Of a DNA stretch of 64,000 bases, positions 1 through 9,725 are shown piece after piece. The translations under genes were made by a program, and so were the position numbers. The DNA lies in NCBI RefSeq assembly GCF_000159695.1, contig NZ_CM000955.1:1652524-1716523 (forward strand), written 5' to 3'. The DNA is from Finegoldia magna ATCC 53516 (GTDB lineage: Bacteria; Bacillota; Clostridia; Tissierellales; Peptoniphilaceae). The notes under the pieces were generated by a model. The model had not been told where the DNA came from and ran no database searches. It saw only the letters and a program-made list of their open reading frames with translations. How positions within the stretch are numbered: the stretch's first letter is position 1; every line of letters begins with the position of its first letter.

Positions 1-331
1 TGTCTTTTACTTTATCGTCAATAATGCAAGATTCTGTTAATTTATCTCCACCGTGTAGCACTCTGTGACCAATAGCAGATACTTCGTCTAAACTCTTGAT
101 AACACCATATTTTTCATCTAATAAAGCATCGAAAACATGGTTAATAGCTTCAGTGTGATCTTTCATTGGTTCTTCGACTACTAATTTTTCTCCATTAACT
201 TTATGAGTTAACTTAGAACCTTCAATTCCAATTCTTTCTACTAATCCTTTACATAATACACTTTCATCAGTCATATCAAATAATTGATATTTTAATGAAG
301 AACTACCACAATTGATTACTAATACTTTCAT
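1..331 (-). CDS. ackA: Acetate kinase, N-terminal part (cut by window edge)
   Basis: Acetate kinase interconverts acetyl phosphate + ADP and acetate + ATP, the substrate-level phosphorylation step of mixed-acid or amino-acid fermentation. Only the first ~110 residues are in the window; the rest lies before base 1. The N-terminus begins [19 protein letters not shown], the acetate/sugar kinase ASKHA phosphate-1 motif (N-x-G-S-S-S-x-K), and further on [13 protein letters not shown] matches the substrate-binding HRVVHGG motif. The ATG at 329-331 is preceded by a strong AGGAGG. The gene ends the visible run der > plsY > ackA on the minus strand, with only 9 bases after plsY. The identity is secure. 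Confidence 0.95.
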   Translation of the reverse strand, partial: MKVLVINCGSSSLKYQLFDMTDESVLCKGLVERIGIEGSKLTHKVNGEKLVVEEPMKDHTEAINHVFDALLDEKYGVIKSLDEVSAIGHRVLHGGDKLTESCIIDDKVKD

Positions 332-340
332 TTTTTCCTC

Positions 341-937
341 CTAATTTTTACCTAATTTACTTTCTTTTCCATGAATCAATCTATTTATATTGGATCTATG
401 CTTGAATAATGATATTATTCCTAGCAAAATATAAATTAAACCAATGTAAAAGTCTTTTCTAATGTAAATTAATCCATAAATAACAGCTGAAACACATCCT
501 ATTATGCTTCCCAATGAAACATATTTAGTTATAAGTACAACTATTAAAAACAATATTAATAAAAACAAAACTTGTAAAGGTTGGGCAAACAATAAAACAC
601 CGAAAGATGTCGCAATGCCCTTGCCACCTTTAAAATTATAAATAACTGGTAATATATGTCCTATTACACATAAAAGCCCACATATTAGTATACCTAAACT
701 ACCGAAAAATTTAAAGCCCAAATATGCACACAAAAATCCTTTTAAGAAATCAATCAAAAAAGTTGCCAAACCAAGCTTCACTCCATAAACTCTTAAAGCA
801 TTGGTTGCGCCTGCATTTTTGCTACCATAATTTCTTATATCCTGTTTATAAATCAGCTTAGAAAGCACAATAGAACCACTTATATTACCTATGAAATAAC
901 ATACTATTCCAAGGACTATTAAATATAAATAATTCAC
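341..937 (-). CDS. plsY: Acyl-phosphate:glycerol-3-phosphate acyltransferase PlsY
   Basis: PlsY is a membrane enzyme that transfers an acyl group from acyl phosphate to glycerol-3-phosphate, giving lysophosphatidic acid, the first step of phospholipid synthesis in most Gram-positives. The 198-residue protein has about five hydrophobic segments and the three family motifs: GSKNAGATNALR near residues 38-49, the GGKGIATSFG loop near 103-112, and a hydrophobic C-terminal segment. The start is a GTG (935-937) that shares one base with the der stop (TAGTG), with AGGGG upstream, so the two are translationally coupled. der next to plsY is a common Firmicute pairing. Length is normal for the family. 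Confidence 0.95.
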   Translation of the reverse strand: MNYLYLIVLGIVCYFIGNISGSIVLSKLIYKQDIRNYGSKNAGATNALRVYGVKLGLATFLIDFLKGFLCAYLGFKFFGSLGILICGLLCVIGHILPVIYNFKGGKGIATSFGVLLFAQPLQVLFLLILFLIVVLITKYVSLGSIIGCVSAVIYGLIYIRKDFYIGLIYILLGIISLFKHRSNINRLIHGKESKLGKN

Positions 938-2253
938 TATTTTCCCCTAGTCTTAAATTCAAATTGCAAAGGAACACCTTCAAAGCTAAAGTTTTCTCTT
1001 AGCTGATTTTCGATATATCTTTGATATGAAAAATGCATCAAATCATTTCTATTTATGAACACCAAAAATTTCGGTGGTCTGGCTTCTATCTGAGTAATAT
1101 AAAAGATTTTTAAACGAACACCTTTATCTGATGGTGGTGGATTTAATAAAACAGCTTTTGATATTACATCATTCAAAACACCTGTGCTAATTCTCATAGA
1201 ATAATTATTATCTACTTTTTCGATTTCAGTAAACAACGTATCTATTCTTTTGTTTTCTTTTACACTTATGAACACAATAGGAACATACATAACAAATCCC
1301 AATTTAGTACGTATATCTTTTTTGAAATCATTCATAGTGTTAGTTTGTTTTTCAACAAGATCCCATTTATTCACAAGAATTATCATAGCTTTACCTTGAT
1401 CATGAGCATATCCTAAGATTTTCGTATCCTGTTCGCTAACACCTTCAGTGGCATCTATCATTAGAACGCAAATATCAGACCTATCAATTGCTGATAAAGT
1501 TCTAACAACAGAATATCTCTCAACTTCTGTGTCAATCTTTCTTCTTTTTCTTAGACCTGCTGTATCTATGAATATATACTCATTTCCCTTGTAATTAATC
1601 TTGGAATCTATGGCATCTCTTGTCGTTCCTGCAATATCTGTAACTATCATTCTTTCTTCGTTTAATAAGTTATTAATCAAAGAACTTTTACCAACATTTG
1701 GCTTTCCTATTAGACATACTTTGGTAATATCATCATCAGATTCTGTATTTGAATTATCATCAAATTTTGAAACAACAGCCTCTAATAAATCTCCAAGCCC
1801 CATAGAATTTGAAGCACTTATTGGAAATATTTCATAAAATCCTAGATTATAAAAATCATATACATTGTCCTGTTGTTTGATGTGATCGATTTTATTTACA
1901 ACTAAAATTACGCTTTTTTTAGTTCTTCTAAGCATATCGGCAACTTCCATATCAATTGGAGTGATGCCTTGTTTACCGTCAACCATAAACAAAATAACAT
2001 CTGCAGTTTCAATAGCAAGTTCTGTTTGTTTTTTAATATTTTTAGTAATGATTTCATTACTTTTTGGTTCCAAACCACCCGTATCTACAACTGTAAAATA
2101 TTTATTTTGCCACTCAGCTTCCATATACAATCTGTCTCTTGTAACACCTGGATCATCTTGAGTGATGGCGATTCTTTTCTTAATTAATTTATTGAATAAT
2201 GTAGATTTTCCTACATTAGCTCTTCCTACAATAGCAACAACTGGTTTTGCCAT
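937..2253 (-). CDS. der: Ribosome-assembly GTPase Der (EngA)
   Basis: Der is the essential double-GTPase that acts in 50S subunit maturation. The 438-residue protein has two tandem G domains: the first with GRANVGKST (P-loop, about residues 10-18), DTGG and NKID, the second with GKPNVGKSS (about 183-191), DTAG and NKWD. A C-terminal KH-like domain follows (from about 350), ending in the basic RGK tail. The ATG start at 2251-2253 follows AGGTGATAAC. It is transcribed ahead of plsY and ackA. Length and motif order are typical; nothing unusual is seen. Confidence 0.97.
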   Translation of the reverse strand: MAKPVVAIVGRANVGKSTLFNKLIKKRIAITQDDPGVTRDRLYMEAEWQNKYFTVVDTGGLEPKSNEIITKNIKKQTELAIETADVILFMVDGKQGITPIDMEVADMLRRTKKSVILVVNKIDHIKQQDNVYDFYNLGFYEIFPISASNSMGLGDLLEAVVSKFDDNSNTESDDDITKVCLIGKPNVGKSSLINNLLNEERMIVTDIAGTTRDAIDSKINYKGNEYIFIDTAGLRKRRKIDTEVERYSVVRTLSAIDRSDICVLMIDATEGVSEQDTKILGYAHDQGKAMIILVNKWDLVEKQTNTMNDFKKDIRTKLGFVMYVPIVFISVKENKRIDTLFTEIEKVDNNYSMRISTGVLNDVISKAVLLNPPPSDKGVRLKIFYITQIEARPPKFLVFINRNDLMHFSYQRYIENQLRENFSFEGVPLQFEFKTRGK

Positions 2254-2324
2254 GTTATCACCTCATTTCTCTATAAATGATACCATAAAATGCGTCAAAT
2301 ATACAATATTTCATCAAAAAAATA

Positions 2325-2358
2325 AAGCTAATACTAAACTATAGTCTAGTATTAGCTT
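2325..2358 (-). terminator. Rho-independent terminator after glyA
   Basis: A 16-bp stem (arms 2325-2340 and 2343-2358, one G-U position) lies just past the glyA stop. Read on the minus strand it is followed by TTATTTTTTT. It separates glyA from der. Confidence 0.9.
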
Positions 2359-2364
2359 AAAAAT

Positions 2365-3603
2365 TTATCTATTGATTGGGAATTGTTTCATCAATTCTAC
2401 AACATCTTTTTTGATTTCTTCAGCAGGTCTACGTTTCTTTAATGCGTCTAACATAAATTCTGCTACTTTTGCAGCTTCTGCTTCTTTTAATCCTCTAGTT
2501 GTAATAGCTGGTGTACCAATTCTGATACCACTAGTTACAAATGGTGTTTCAGGATCATTTGGAATAGTGTTCTTATTAGTTGTAATATTTACTTCGCTCA
2601 ATAATGCTTCAGCTTCTTTACCAGTCATATCAAAGCTTCTGCAGTCGATTAATAGTAAGTGGTTATCTGTACCACCAGAAACTAATCTTACATCGTTATC
2701 TAAGAATACTTTTTCCATTGCTTTTGCATTCTTCAAAATTTGATGAGTGTATTCTTTAAATTCTGGTTGTAAATCTTCTTTGAAGCAAACTGCTTTTGCT
2801 GCGATAATGTGTTCTAATGGGCCACCTTGGAATCCTGGGAACACTGATTTATCTAGTAATTTTTTATGTTCTTCCTTACAAAGGATTGCCCCACCTCTTG
2901 GTCCTCTTAATGTTTTGTGTGTAGTTGTAGTTACAAAATCTGCATAAGGAACTGGACTTGGATGATCTCCAGTAGCTACTAACCCAGCAATGTGAGCCAT
3001 ATCTACCATTAAATAAGCGCCAACTTCATCTGCAATTTCTCTAAATTTTTTGAAATCTATAACTCTTGGATATGCAGAAGCACCAGCAACGATTAATTTT
3101 GGTTTGTGTTTTAAAGCTAATTCACGAACGTTTTCATAATCGATAGTTTCAGTTTCAGGATCTACACCGTAATCTACGAAATTATAGAATTTACCAGACA
3201 TATTTACTGGTGATCCGTGAGTTAAGTGTCCACCTTCTGTTAATCTCATACCTAATACTGTATCTCCAGGTTTTAAAACTGCAACATAAACAGCAATATT
3301 AGCATTTGCTCCACAGTGAGGTTGAACGTTAGCATGATCTGCATTAAATAATTCTTTTAATCTATCTATAGCTAATTGTTCGATTTTATCAACATGTTCA
3401 CAACCGCCGTAATATCTTTTACCAGGATATCCTTCAGCATACTTGTTAGTTAATTCAGTACCCATAGTTTCAAGTACTGCTTTTGAAACAAAGTTTTCAG
3501 AAGCTATCAATTCGATATGTTCTTCTTGTCTTTTGATTTCATCATTTAGATGTCCAAATACCTCTGGGTCAAAATTCTCTAAATTTTGTCTACAATTATT
3601 CAT
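2365..3603 (-). CDS. glyA: Serine hydroxymethyltransferase
   Basis: GlyA is a PLP enzyme that interconverts serine + THF and glycine + 5,10-methylene-THF, the main one-carbon entry to folate metabolism. The protein is 412 residues from the ATG at 3601-3603. A longer reading frame begins at a TTG 12 bases upstream, but GGAGG at 3609-3613 sits five bases before the ATG and overlaps that TTG, so the ATG is correct. The PLP lysine lies in [14 protein letters not shown] (about residue 225), and the N-terminal [11 protein letters not shown] motif is present. The start overlaps the end of the rseC-like gene by 8 bases, suggesting coupling. A strong terminator follows. Confidence 0.97.
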   Translation of the reverse strand: MNNCRQNLENFDPEVFGHLNDEIKRQEEHIELIASENFVSKAVLETMGTELTNKYAEGYPGKRYYGGCEHVDKIEQLAIDRLKELFNADHANVQPHCGANANIAVYVAVLKPGDTVLGMRLTEGGHLTHGSPVNMSGKFYNFVDYGVDPETETIDYENVRELALKHKPKLIVAGASAYPRVIDFKKFREIADEVGAYLMVDMAHIAGLVATGDHPSPVPYADFVTTTTHKTLRGPRGGAILCKEEHKKLLDKSVFPGFQGGPLEHIIAAKAVCFKEDLQPEFKEYTHQILKNAKAMEKVFLDNDVRLVSGGTDNHLLLIDCRSFDMTGKEAEALLSEVNITTNKNTIPNDPETPFVTSGIRIGTPAITTRGLKEAEAAKVAEFMLDALKKRRPAEEIKKDVVELMKQFPINR

Positions 3604-4024
3604 ACAAACCTCCAATTATTTTCGTGATATGAACTAAGTCCTTATCAACAAATTTTTTATCTATAAATTTTACAATTATATAGCCAATTGATAATCCTAC
3701 TAGCCCTATACCAAAAGATGCTAATTCGAAATTTCCTATTTTATTTTCCAAAATAGAATAGGAAGATATAAGAGCAATTAGGAAAAATGTTAAAGGCACT
3801 AAATACAACAATGCAGTATATTTAAGCATAGAAGAATCATCACCTGAAATTTGGACTCTATCTCCTACCTTTGCACTTATATAGTTTGCACATTCTATAA
3901 CTTGTGTTTGATGTTCACAACCTGAACATTTGCTACAACCTTCACCACCACAAGCTCCTTTTCTAGTAATTAGAACAGATGCTTTAGTAGATTCAGTTTT
4001 TATAACCATTCCTTCTTTTGCCAA
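3596..4024 (-). CDS. RseC/MucC-like SoxR-reducing family membrane protein
   Basis: This 142-residue protein has the RseC arrangement: an N-terminal domain with a cysteine cluster ([13 protein letters not shown], about residues 24-36, spacing C-x4-C-x2-C-x2-C) followed by two transmembrane helices (about 70-90 and 98-118) and a short charged tail. RseC proteins are linked to electron transfer for SoxR reduction or to Rnf complexes; the cysteines may hold a metal or Fe-S centre. No Rnf or SoxR gene is nearby, so its specific job here is unknown. The likely start is a TTG at 4022-4024 with GAGGT upstream; an in-frame ATG five codons later is the alternative. Confidence 0.75.
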   Translation of the reverse strand: MAKEGMVIKTESTKASVLITRKGACGGEGCSKCSGCEHQTQVIECANYISAKVGDRVQISGDDSSMLKYTALLYLVPLTFFLIALISSYSILENKIGNFELASFGIGLVGLSIGYIIVKFIDKKFVDKDLVHITKIIGGLYE

Positions 4025-4028
4025 AAAA

Positions 4029-4721
4029 TTACCTCAATTCTTTAATAACATACGATGCAATCATAAGCCCGACACATGAAGGTACAAAGCTTATACTTGC
4101 CGGAGCATTTCTTCCATTTGAAGATAGAACTTCTCCTGACCTTTGTTCATCAGACCAAATGCATGTAAGTTTGTCAACGTTTCTTCTTTTTAACTCTTTT
4201 CTCATTACTTTAGCCATTGGACAAGTGTGGGTCTTTTTAATATCCGTAATTCTAAAAAGAAAAGGATTTAGTTTCGATCCCGCACCCATAGAACTTATCA
4301 ACTTAATATCGTTTTTATAACAATACTCAGCCAAATCTAGCTTCGCTGATATTAAATCAATAGCGTCTATAACATAATTATAATCTTTAAGATTAAATAA
4401 ATCAACAGTAGAATTATCAAACTTTTCCCTAAATTTAATAACTTTGCAATTCGGATTAATTCTGTGAATTCTTTTTTCAAATTCATCTACCTTATAATTT
4501 CCAACAGTATCTTCCAAAGCTATAATTTGGCGATTGATGTTTGTTATATCGATAGTATCATAATCTACTATTGCTAATGTTCCTACTCCACATCTAGCCA
4601 AAGCTTCTATTACAAAACCTCCAACTCCACCGCAGCCAATAACAGCTACTTTGGAGTTGATGATATTTTCTAGGTCATTTTCACCTATTAGAAGTTTTGT
4701 TCTTTCAAATCTTTTATCCAT
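4029..4721 (-). CDS. tcdA: tRNA threonylcarbamoyladenosine dehydratase (TcdA/CsdL, E1-like)
   Basis: TcdA activates the carboxyl group of t6A37 in tRNA with ATP to form the cyclic ct6A. The 230-residue protein is a single ThiF/MoeB/E1-type Rossmann domain: the ATP-binding GCGGVGG is at about residues 30-36, with the aspartate of VDYDTID and the NINRQ arginine finger following as in E1 enzymes. CPMAKVMRKELKRRNV (about 167-182) is the basic C-terminal segment of TcdA rather than the two-Cys zinc site of MoeB. It starts one base after the aspS stop and so is probably cotranscribed with it, a sensible tRNA-function pairing. Confidence 0.85.
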   Translation of the reverse strand: MDKRFERTKLLIGENDLENIINSKVAVIGCGGVGGFVIEALARCGVGTLAIVDYDTIDITNINRQIIALEDTVGNYKVDEFEKRIHRINPNCKVIKFREKFDNSTVDLFNLKDYNYVIDAIDLISAKLDLAEYCYKNDIKLISSMGAGSKLNPFLFRITDIKKTHTCPMAKVMRKELKRRNVDKLTCIWSDEQRSGEVLSSNGRNAPASISFVPSCVGLMIASYVIKELR

Positions 4722-4722
4722 A

Positions 4723-6489
4723 CTAATCTAATTTGATGTGAATTTCTTTAAGTTGTTTCTCGTCAACATTTGATGGAGCACCAGTTAATAAATCTGTAGC
4801 AGATTGTGTTTTAGGGAATGCTATAACATCTTTGATATTATCAGTTCCAACTAATAACATCATAAGTCGATCCATACCATACGCTAATCCACCATGTGGA
4901 GGTGTTCCATAGTTAAAAGCTTCTACAAAGAAACCAAATTTGTTTTCAATCATTTCTTCAGTTAATTCTAATGCTTCGAACATTTTCTTTTGTAAATCAG
5001 AATTGTTAATTCTTATAGAACCTCCACCGATTTCGTCTCCATTACATACAATATCGTAAGCTTTAGCTCTTACTTTTTCCTTGTCAGTTAACAAATATTG
5101 AATGTCTTCTTCTTTTGGCATTGTAAATGGGTGATGCATTGCTACAAATCTGTTTTCTTCTTCGTCGAATTCAAATAATGGGAAATCAACTATCCAAACA
5201 AATTCGAATGTATCATTGTCAACCAAATTCATATCTCTTGCAATTTTGTTTCTTAATGCACTTAATCCATTAAATACAACATCATTTTTGTCTGCTAGTA
5301 TAAATATTAAAGCATTTTCGTCTTCTTTTGTAGATTCAATTATCGAATTCATTTCTTCATCAGATAAGAATTTTTTAATTGAAGATTGAATTTCTCCATC
5401 GTGAACTCTTATCCAACTTAAACCTTTAGCACCGTATTCTTTTACAAATTTTTCTAATTTGTCGATTTTTTTACGTGAGTATTCACTTTCATAATTCCCA
5501 ATATTGATACATCTAACGCTTTTGTTTTTATCATTACAACTTGAGAATACTTTGAATTCTGAATCTTTTACTAATTCAGTGATATTTTTCAATTCAAATC
5601 CAAATCTCAAATCTGGCTTATCGCATCCATATCTTTCCATAGCTTCTGCGTAAGTCATTCTCTTAATAGGAGTTGGAATATCAATTCCTCTAATTTCTTT
5701 GAAAAGTTTTTTAATCAAGCCTTCATTCAATGTCATTACATCTTCTTGATCAACAAAACTCATTTCCATATCCACTTGAGTGAACTCCGGTTGTCTATTT
5801 GCTCTCAAATCTTCATCTCTGAAACATTTAACGATTTGGTAGTATCTGTCCATTCCACTAATCATAAGAAGTTGCTTCATTAACTGTGGTGATTGTGGCA
5901 GTGCGTAGAAACTGTGTTCATTTACTCTACTTGCAACCAAATAATCTCTAGCTCCTTCTGGAGTTGGCTTTCCTAAAAACGGAGTTTCAATTTCATAAAA
6001 TCCATTTTCATCTAAATAATCACGAATTAATTTATTAGTTTTGGCTCTTAATTTTAAATTATTTTGTAATTTAGGTTTTCTTAAATCCAAATATCTGTAC
6101 TTTAACCTAACAGCTTCTTGAGCATTATCATCATCTTTAATGTAAATTGGAGGAACATTCGCTGTATCCAAAACAATTAGTTCATTAGCTATAACTTCAA
6201 TTTCTCCAGTAGGAATGTTGTTGTTTTTTGATTCTCTTTCTCTAACATCACCTTTTACACATAAAACATACTCGCTTTTAACATCTTTTGCTTTATCGAA
6301 AATTTCTTTATTATTGTCTTTTATAGCTATTTGAGTTATTCCTGTATTATCTCTCAAATCTATAAAGATAAGCGATCCTAAATTTCTTTCTTTTTGAACC
6401 CATCCCATAAGAATGACTTCTTTGTTTACATCACTTAATCTCAACTCCCCACACATGTGAGTACGTCTAAGATTTCCCATACTATTCAT
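4723..6489 (-). CDS. aspS: Aspartyl-tRNA synthetase
   Basis: Class II synthetase charging tRNA-Asp. The protein is 588 residues from the ATG at 6487-6489, which has AGGAGG six bases upstream. The open frame runs further back to 6555, but those codons lie inside the T-box terminator and are not translated. An OB-fold anticodon-binding domain (about 1-105) is followed by the class II catalytic core with motif 2 (CFRDEDLRANRQPEFTQ, about 215-231) and motif 3 (GLAYGMDRL near the C-terminus). The bacterial GAD insertion lies between, consistent with ~590 residues. It is controlled by the T-box leader directly upstream and followed by tcdA. Confidence 0.97.
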   Translation of the reverse strand: MNSMGNLRRTHMCGELRLSDVNKEVILMGWVQKERNLGSLIFIDLRDNTGITQIAIKDNNKEIFDKAKDVKSEYVLCVKGDVRERESKNNNIPTGEIEVIANELIVLDTANVPPIYIKDDDNAQEAVRLKYRYLDLRKPKLQNNLKLRAKTNKLIRDYLDENGFYEIETPFLGKPTPEGARDYLVASRVNEHSFYALPQSPQLMKQLLMISGMDRYYQIVKCFRDEDLRANRQPEFTQVDMEMSFVDQEDVMTLNEGLIKKLFKEIRGIDIPTPIKRMTYAEAMERYGCDKPDLRFGFELKNITELVKDSEFKVFSSCNDKNKSVRCINIGNYESEYSRKKIDKLEKFVKEYGAKGLSWIRVHDGEIQSSIKKFLSDEEMNSIIESTKEDENALIFILADKNDVVFNGLSALRNKIARDMNLVDNDTFEFVWIVDFPLFEFDEEENRFVAMHHPFTMPKEEDIQYLLTDKEKVRAKAYDIVCNGDEIGGGSIRINNSDLQKKMFEALELTEEMIENKFGFFVEAFNYGTPPHGGLAYGMDRLMMLLVGTDNIKDVIAFPKTQSATDLLTGAPSNVDEKQLKEIHIKLD

Positions 6490-6508
6490 AAAAAACCTCC
6501 TAAAATAT

Positions 6509-6706
6509 AAAAAACCCGTCCTTATGATAAGGGACGAGTTAAATCGCGGTACCACCCTAATTAGGTAAACCTCACTTTAATTTATAACGCTATTAAGCGG
6601 AAAATTCGACTCAAAAATGTCTGCAATTACTATGAATAATAAGTCACACCAACCCTTATCTCTCTGAAAATCAATCATAATGCGCTCTTTTTATCTTTGT
6701 CTTTAT
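6509..6706 (-). promoter_or_regulatory. T-box leader of aspS (Asp specifier)
   Basis: The minus strand carries a class I T-box: the AGAGAG segment of stem I, a specifier region with GAC at 6619-6621 followed by ATTTTTGAGTC, the T-box core AGGGTGGTACCGCG (6545-6558), then a terminator hairpin (6513-6540) with six T residues before the aspS ribosome-binding site. Uncharged tRNA-Asp should favour the antiterminator. UGGU in the core suits a G discriminator base by wobble, as expected for tRNA-Asp. Leader boundaries are approximate; the specifier assignment rests on position and the downstream gene. Confidence 0.93.
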
Positions 6707-6712
6707 AACAAA

Positions 6713-6741
6713 ATTATATTCAAAAAACTTTCAATTGTCAA
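6713..6741 (-). promoter_or_regulatory. Consensus sigma-A promoter of the aspS leader
   Basis: TTGACA (6736-6741) and TATAAT (6713-6718) are separated by exactly 17 bases, a perfect match to the vegetative consensus. It starts 5 bases past the murJ stop, so aspS is independently transcribed from about 6706. Confidence 0.92.
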
Positions 6742-6746
6742 ACCAT

Positions 6747-8270
6747 CTATTTTTTTCTTCTGTTCTTATAAAAAGCGATAATTTCGTTTAGTTCTTCGAC
6801 CTTAAAAATTAAAATACAACTCAAATAACTAATTCCTGCAACAATTATAGACATCATTAATGATAATGTATTTGAAAATCTAATATTTGTCGTTTTAAAT
6901 GTAATATAAGCTAAAGCTCCCATTATCAACGATGAAATCAACATCTTAAAAATATTTACAAATGATGATTTTGTAGAGCTAAAATCTCCAATTTTTTTGT
7001 GTAATCTCATTATTATCATTATTGCTCCAATTAGATTTGCAAAACTTGTTGCTACTGCTAATCCTACTAAGCCAAAAATTCTTGATAAAATAATATTTCC
7101 TATTATATTTATAGCAACCATAATAACAGAATTAATCGTAGGAGTTTTTGTATCATTCATGGCATAAAATGATTTCGACAAAATATCTCTGATAGCAGTC
7201 CCTATGATTCCCAAAGCGTAGAAGAACATACAAACTGATGTCATATCAACATCATTCATTGTGAAAGCTCCCCTAAAGAATAGCATCTTAGTAATAGGAT
7301 AAGATAATACCAAAAGTCCTATTGTCGCTGGGATTACTAAAATACAAATCATAGACATTGATTTCATTATGCTATCTTTCATTTTATTCAAATCATTAGC
7401 GATAAAATTTCTAGACAATTCAGGATACACAATTACAGAAATATTTGCTATAACAATACCAGTTACAAATTCAATAAGCCTTGATGCATAATTTAGAATT
7501 GGAATACCATTAGCTGAAACTGTAGATGCTATCGACTTATCTACCATAACATTGATTTGATTTACCGATACTCCTAAAATTATCGGAATTGATAAAAGAA
7601 CAATCATCTTTACATTTTTATCTGAAAAATCTAAAATCTTATGATATTTAAAATTCTTTCTTTTCGTTATAAATATGTAAGGCAAATATTGGAGTGCATT
7701 TCCCAATAGCAAACCAATTCCAACTATCATATTATTATCGTATTTATTGGAAATGACAAGAGCAAGTATAATGAAGAAATTCATTATAAAACCTTGTAAA
7801 TTTTGAACTACAAAATGATTATTCGCATTCAAATATCCCTTGAATACACATGACATTATGGACGGTATCATTGACAATAAAGTCAATCGCATGAATTTTA
7901 TAGTTAATTCTTTTGTATATCCAGTAAATCCTGGAGCAAAAATTTTAATTACAGATGGTGTAAAAATCTCCAGTATTACTATTAATGCTAATATTATAAT
8001 AACAACTATATTGTTGATATTTGATGTAAAAATATCGCCTTCTTCCTTTCCCTTTTCGTGTACTATTTTATTGTATATAGGAATAAAAGAAGTTGAAATT
8101 CCTGCTGAAAACAAGCTTACTATTGTAATCGGCAGTATTTGTGAAACCAAAAATGCGTTGGCAACCGGCCCATTTGTAGGAAAAAAATATGCCAGTGTAG
8201 TTTCTCTTACTAATCCTAAGACTTTTGATAGTAGTGTAATTATCATCAATATAATGGCAGTCTTTTTCAT
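6747..8270 (-). CDS. murJ: Lipid II flippase MurJ (MviN family)
   Basis: MurJ moves lipid-linked peptidoglycan precursor across the membrane. The 507-residue protein is almost entirely hydrophobic, with about 13-14 helices, and begins with the family's conserved TM1 (KTAIILMIITLLSKVLGLVR), whose arginine precedes the ETTLAYFFP stretch. The basic loop residues expected in the central cavity (LFFRGAF, YAMNDTKTP) are present. AGGAGATACTT precedes the ATG. It is monocistronic, divergent from the PucR-type gene. No terminator is visible after it; the aspS promoter follows directly. A generic MATE-like polysaccharide exporter is less likely given the full MurJ motif set. Confidence 0.9.
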   Translation of the reverse strand: MKKTAIILMIITLLSKVLGLVRETTLAYFFPTNGPVANAFLVSQILPITIVSLFSAGISTSFIPIYNKIVHEKGKEEGDIFTSNINNIVVIIILALIVILEIFTPSVIKIFAPGFTGYTKELTIKFMRLTLLSMIPSIMSCVFKGYLNANNHFVVQNLQGFIMNFFIILALVISNKYDNNMIVGIGLLLGNALQYLPYIFITKRKNFKYHKILDFSDKNVKMIVLLSIPIILGVSVNQINVMVDKSIASTVSANGIPILNYASRLIEFVTGIVIANISVIVYPELSRNFIANDLNKMKDSIMKSMSMICILVIPATIGLLVLSYPITKMLFFRGAFTMNDVDMTSVCMFFYALGIIGTAIRDILSKSFYAMNDTKTPTINSVIMVAINIIGNIILSRIFGLVGLAVATSFANLIGAIMIIMRLHKKIGDFSSTKSSFVNIFKMLISSLIMGALAYITFKTTNIRFSNTLSLMMSIIVAGISYLSCILIFKVEELNEIIAFYKNRRKK

Positions 8271-8366
8271 AAGTATCTCCTGTTTATATTTAAAAAATTT
8301 GTTGGTTGTGATATTATTTATACTATAGATAATAACACAGGTCTAACGATAATTAAAGGTGATAAG

Positions 8367-9725
8367 ATGAATATAAAGTTATTGGTAAAAAAAATGGATG
8401 AGTTGGTTGACTCTTCGGACATAAATATAATAAACGATATCGACAATATATCGTTAAATTGTATTTCCGATCAGAAAAACACACTATCCATAATGGAATA
8501 TGACAAAAATATTATTTGTCCTAAAAATTCTAATATTCTTTTTTTTAAAGCAGAAGATGAAATCATAGAAAACGAAAATGCAAATATTATTTATTCAAAA
8601 GAAGATGATATTTTCAAAGTTTACGAAATTGTGAATGGATTTTTGCGAGAGCATTCCGAGTTCTATAATAGAATTTACAATACAATTTCAAACCGTGAGG
8701 CCGTTAATAATTTGCTTTTAATCATAAAAGATTATTTTGATGTAAATGTATGCCTGTTGAACTCAAACAAAAAGTTGTTGCTAAATACATTTGATTTTTC
8801 AACTATAAAAAAGATTTATCCGTTGGAAATAAAAAAGAAAAGCTTGAGCAAATTGTACGGATATCTCGCTTTTGAAACTATTGAAGATGAATATGAATTT
8901 GAATTCAGAAAAATTTCCAAAATAATTTCAACATATATTTATAACAATGTAAACGGGCTGATAAATTCGAAAGAAGACATATACAGCACCATTAAGAATT
9001 TGATTTCTGGAAATATTACAGAAAAAGACGAAGAAAATATCGCAAATATAGGTTGGAAAACAGATGACAATTACGATATTAATGTAATTAAAATCGAAGG
9101 TGGTTTATTCAAATACCAAGACATGTTCTCACATGGTAATAGATTTGTTTTGGATTATCCAATGTATATGTATTCTGTATTGCAAGAAGGATACCTTGTG
9201 TTATTGACTAATAATAAAATTAAAGATGTTTCGTCAGTAAAGACAAACCTAAACTTTTTTACTGAAAAATACGACTTAAAAAGCATTAAATTATCACTAA
9301 AAAACAACCTGTTCAATTTGAAAAAAGCTTATGATTTATCCAGAAGAATTTTAGAAAACAATATAGAATTAACTGAAAACATAAACGATAATTGCTGTAA
9401 AATCATCTATGATTTGGTATGCTTGGATTCTGAAATAGAAATATTAGTTCCGGAATTTATCTACAAACTAAAATATGACGATATAAATAACGGGACAGAC
9501 CTTCTTAGAACATTATACTTTTACCTTGTAGAAGAACGTTCATTAATTAAAGCATCTCAAAGACTGAATGTTCACAGAAACTCCATTGTTTATAGAATAA
9601 ATAAAATTAATGAATTGGTGGATATTAATTTGGATTGTTACAAAGCAAGAAAAAACATAATAAGCGCTTTGGAAATAATTGACAGATTAGACAACACTCT
9701 AAAAATAACAGAAGAAGACATTTAA
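8367..9725 (+). CDS. PucR/CdaR-type transcriptional regulator
   Basis: A 452-residue protein whose last ~60 residues form the PucR C-terminal helix-turn-helix: LLRTLYFYLVEERSLIKASQ followed by RLNVHRNSIVYRINKI. Such domains occur in PucR, CdaR and related regulators of purine, sugar-diacid or amino-acid use. The N-terminal ~330 residues match no ligand domain I can name; the middle (about 110-330) resembles the GGDEF-like/GAF-like sensor region typical of the family, but this is weak. AAAGGTGATAAG precedes the ATG. Its target may be murJ, which it faces, or a distant locus. Its stop overlaps that of the convergent TPR gene (shared TTAA). Confidence 0.75.
   Translation: MNIKLLVKKMDELVDSSDINIINDIDNISLNCISDQKNTLSIMEYDKNIICPKNSNILFFKAEDEIIENENANIIYSKEDDIFKVYEIVNGFLREHSEFYNRIYNTISNREAVNNLLLIIKDYFDVNVCLLNSNKKLLLNTFDFSTIKKIYPLEIKKKSLSKLYGYLAFETIEDEYEFEFRKISKIISTYIYNNVNGLINSKEDIYSTIKNLISGNITEKDEENIANIGWKTDDNYDINVIKIEGGLFKYQDMFSHGNRFVLDYPMYMYSVLQEGYLVLLTNNKIKDVSSVKTNLNFFTEKYDLKSIKLSLKNNLFNLKKAYDLSRRILENNIELTENINDNCCKIIYDLVCLDSEIEILVPEFIYKLKYDDINNGTDLLRTLYFYLVEERSLIKASQRLNVHRNSIVYRINKINELVDINLDCYKARKNIISALEIIDRLDNTLKITEEDI

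Noticed and set aside
6490-6555. N-terminal extension of AspRS into the leader
   Set aside because: Those codons coincide with the T-box core and terminator; a perfect Shine-Dalgarno marks the internal ATG.
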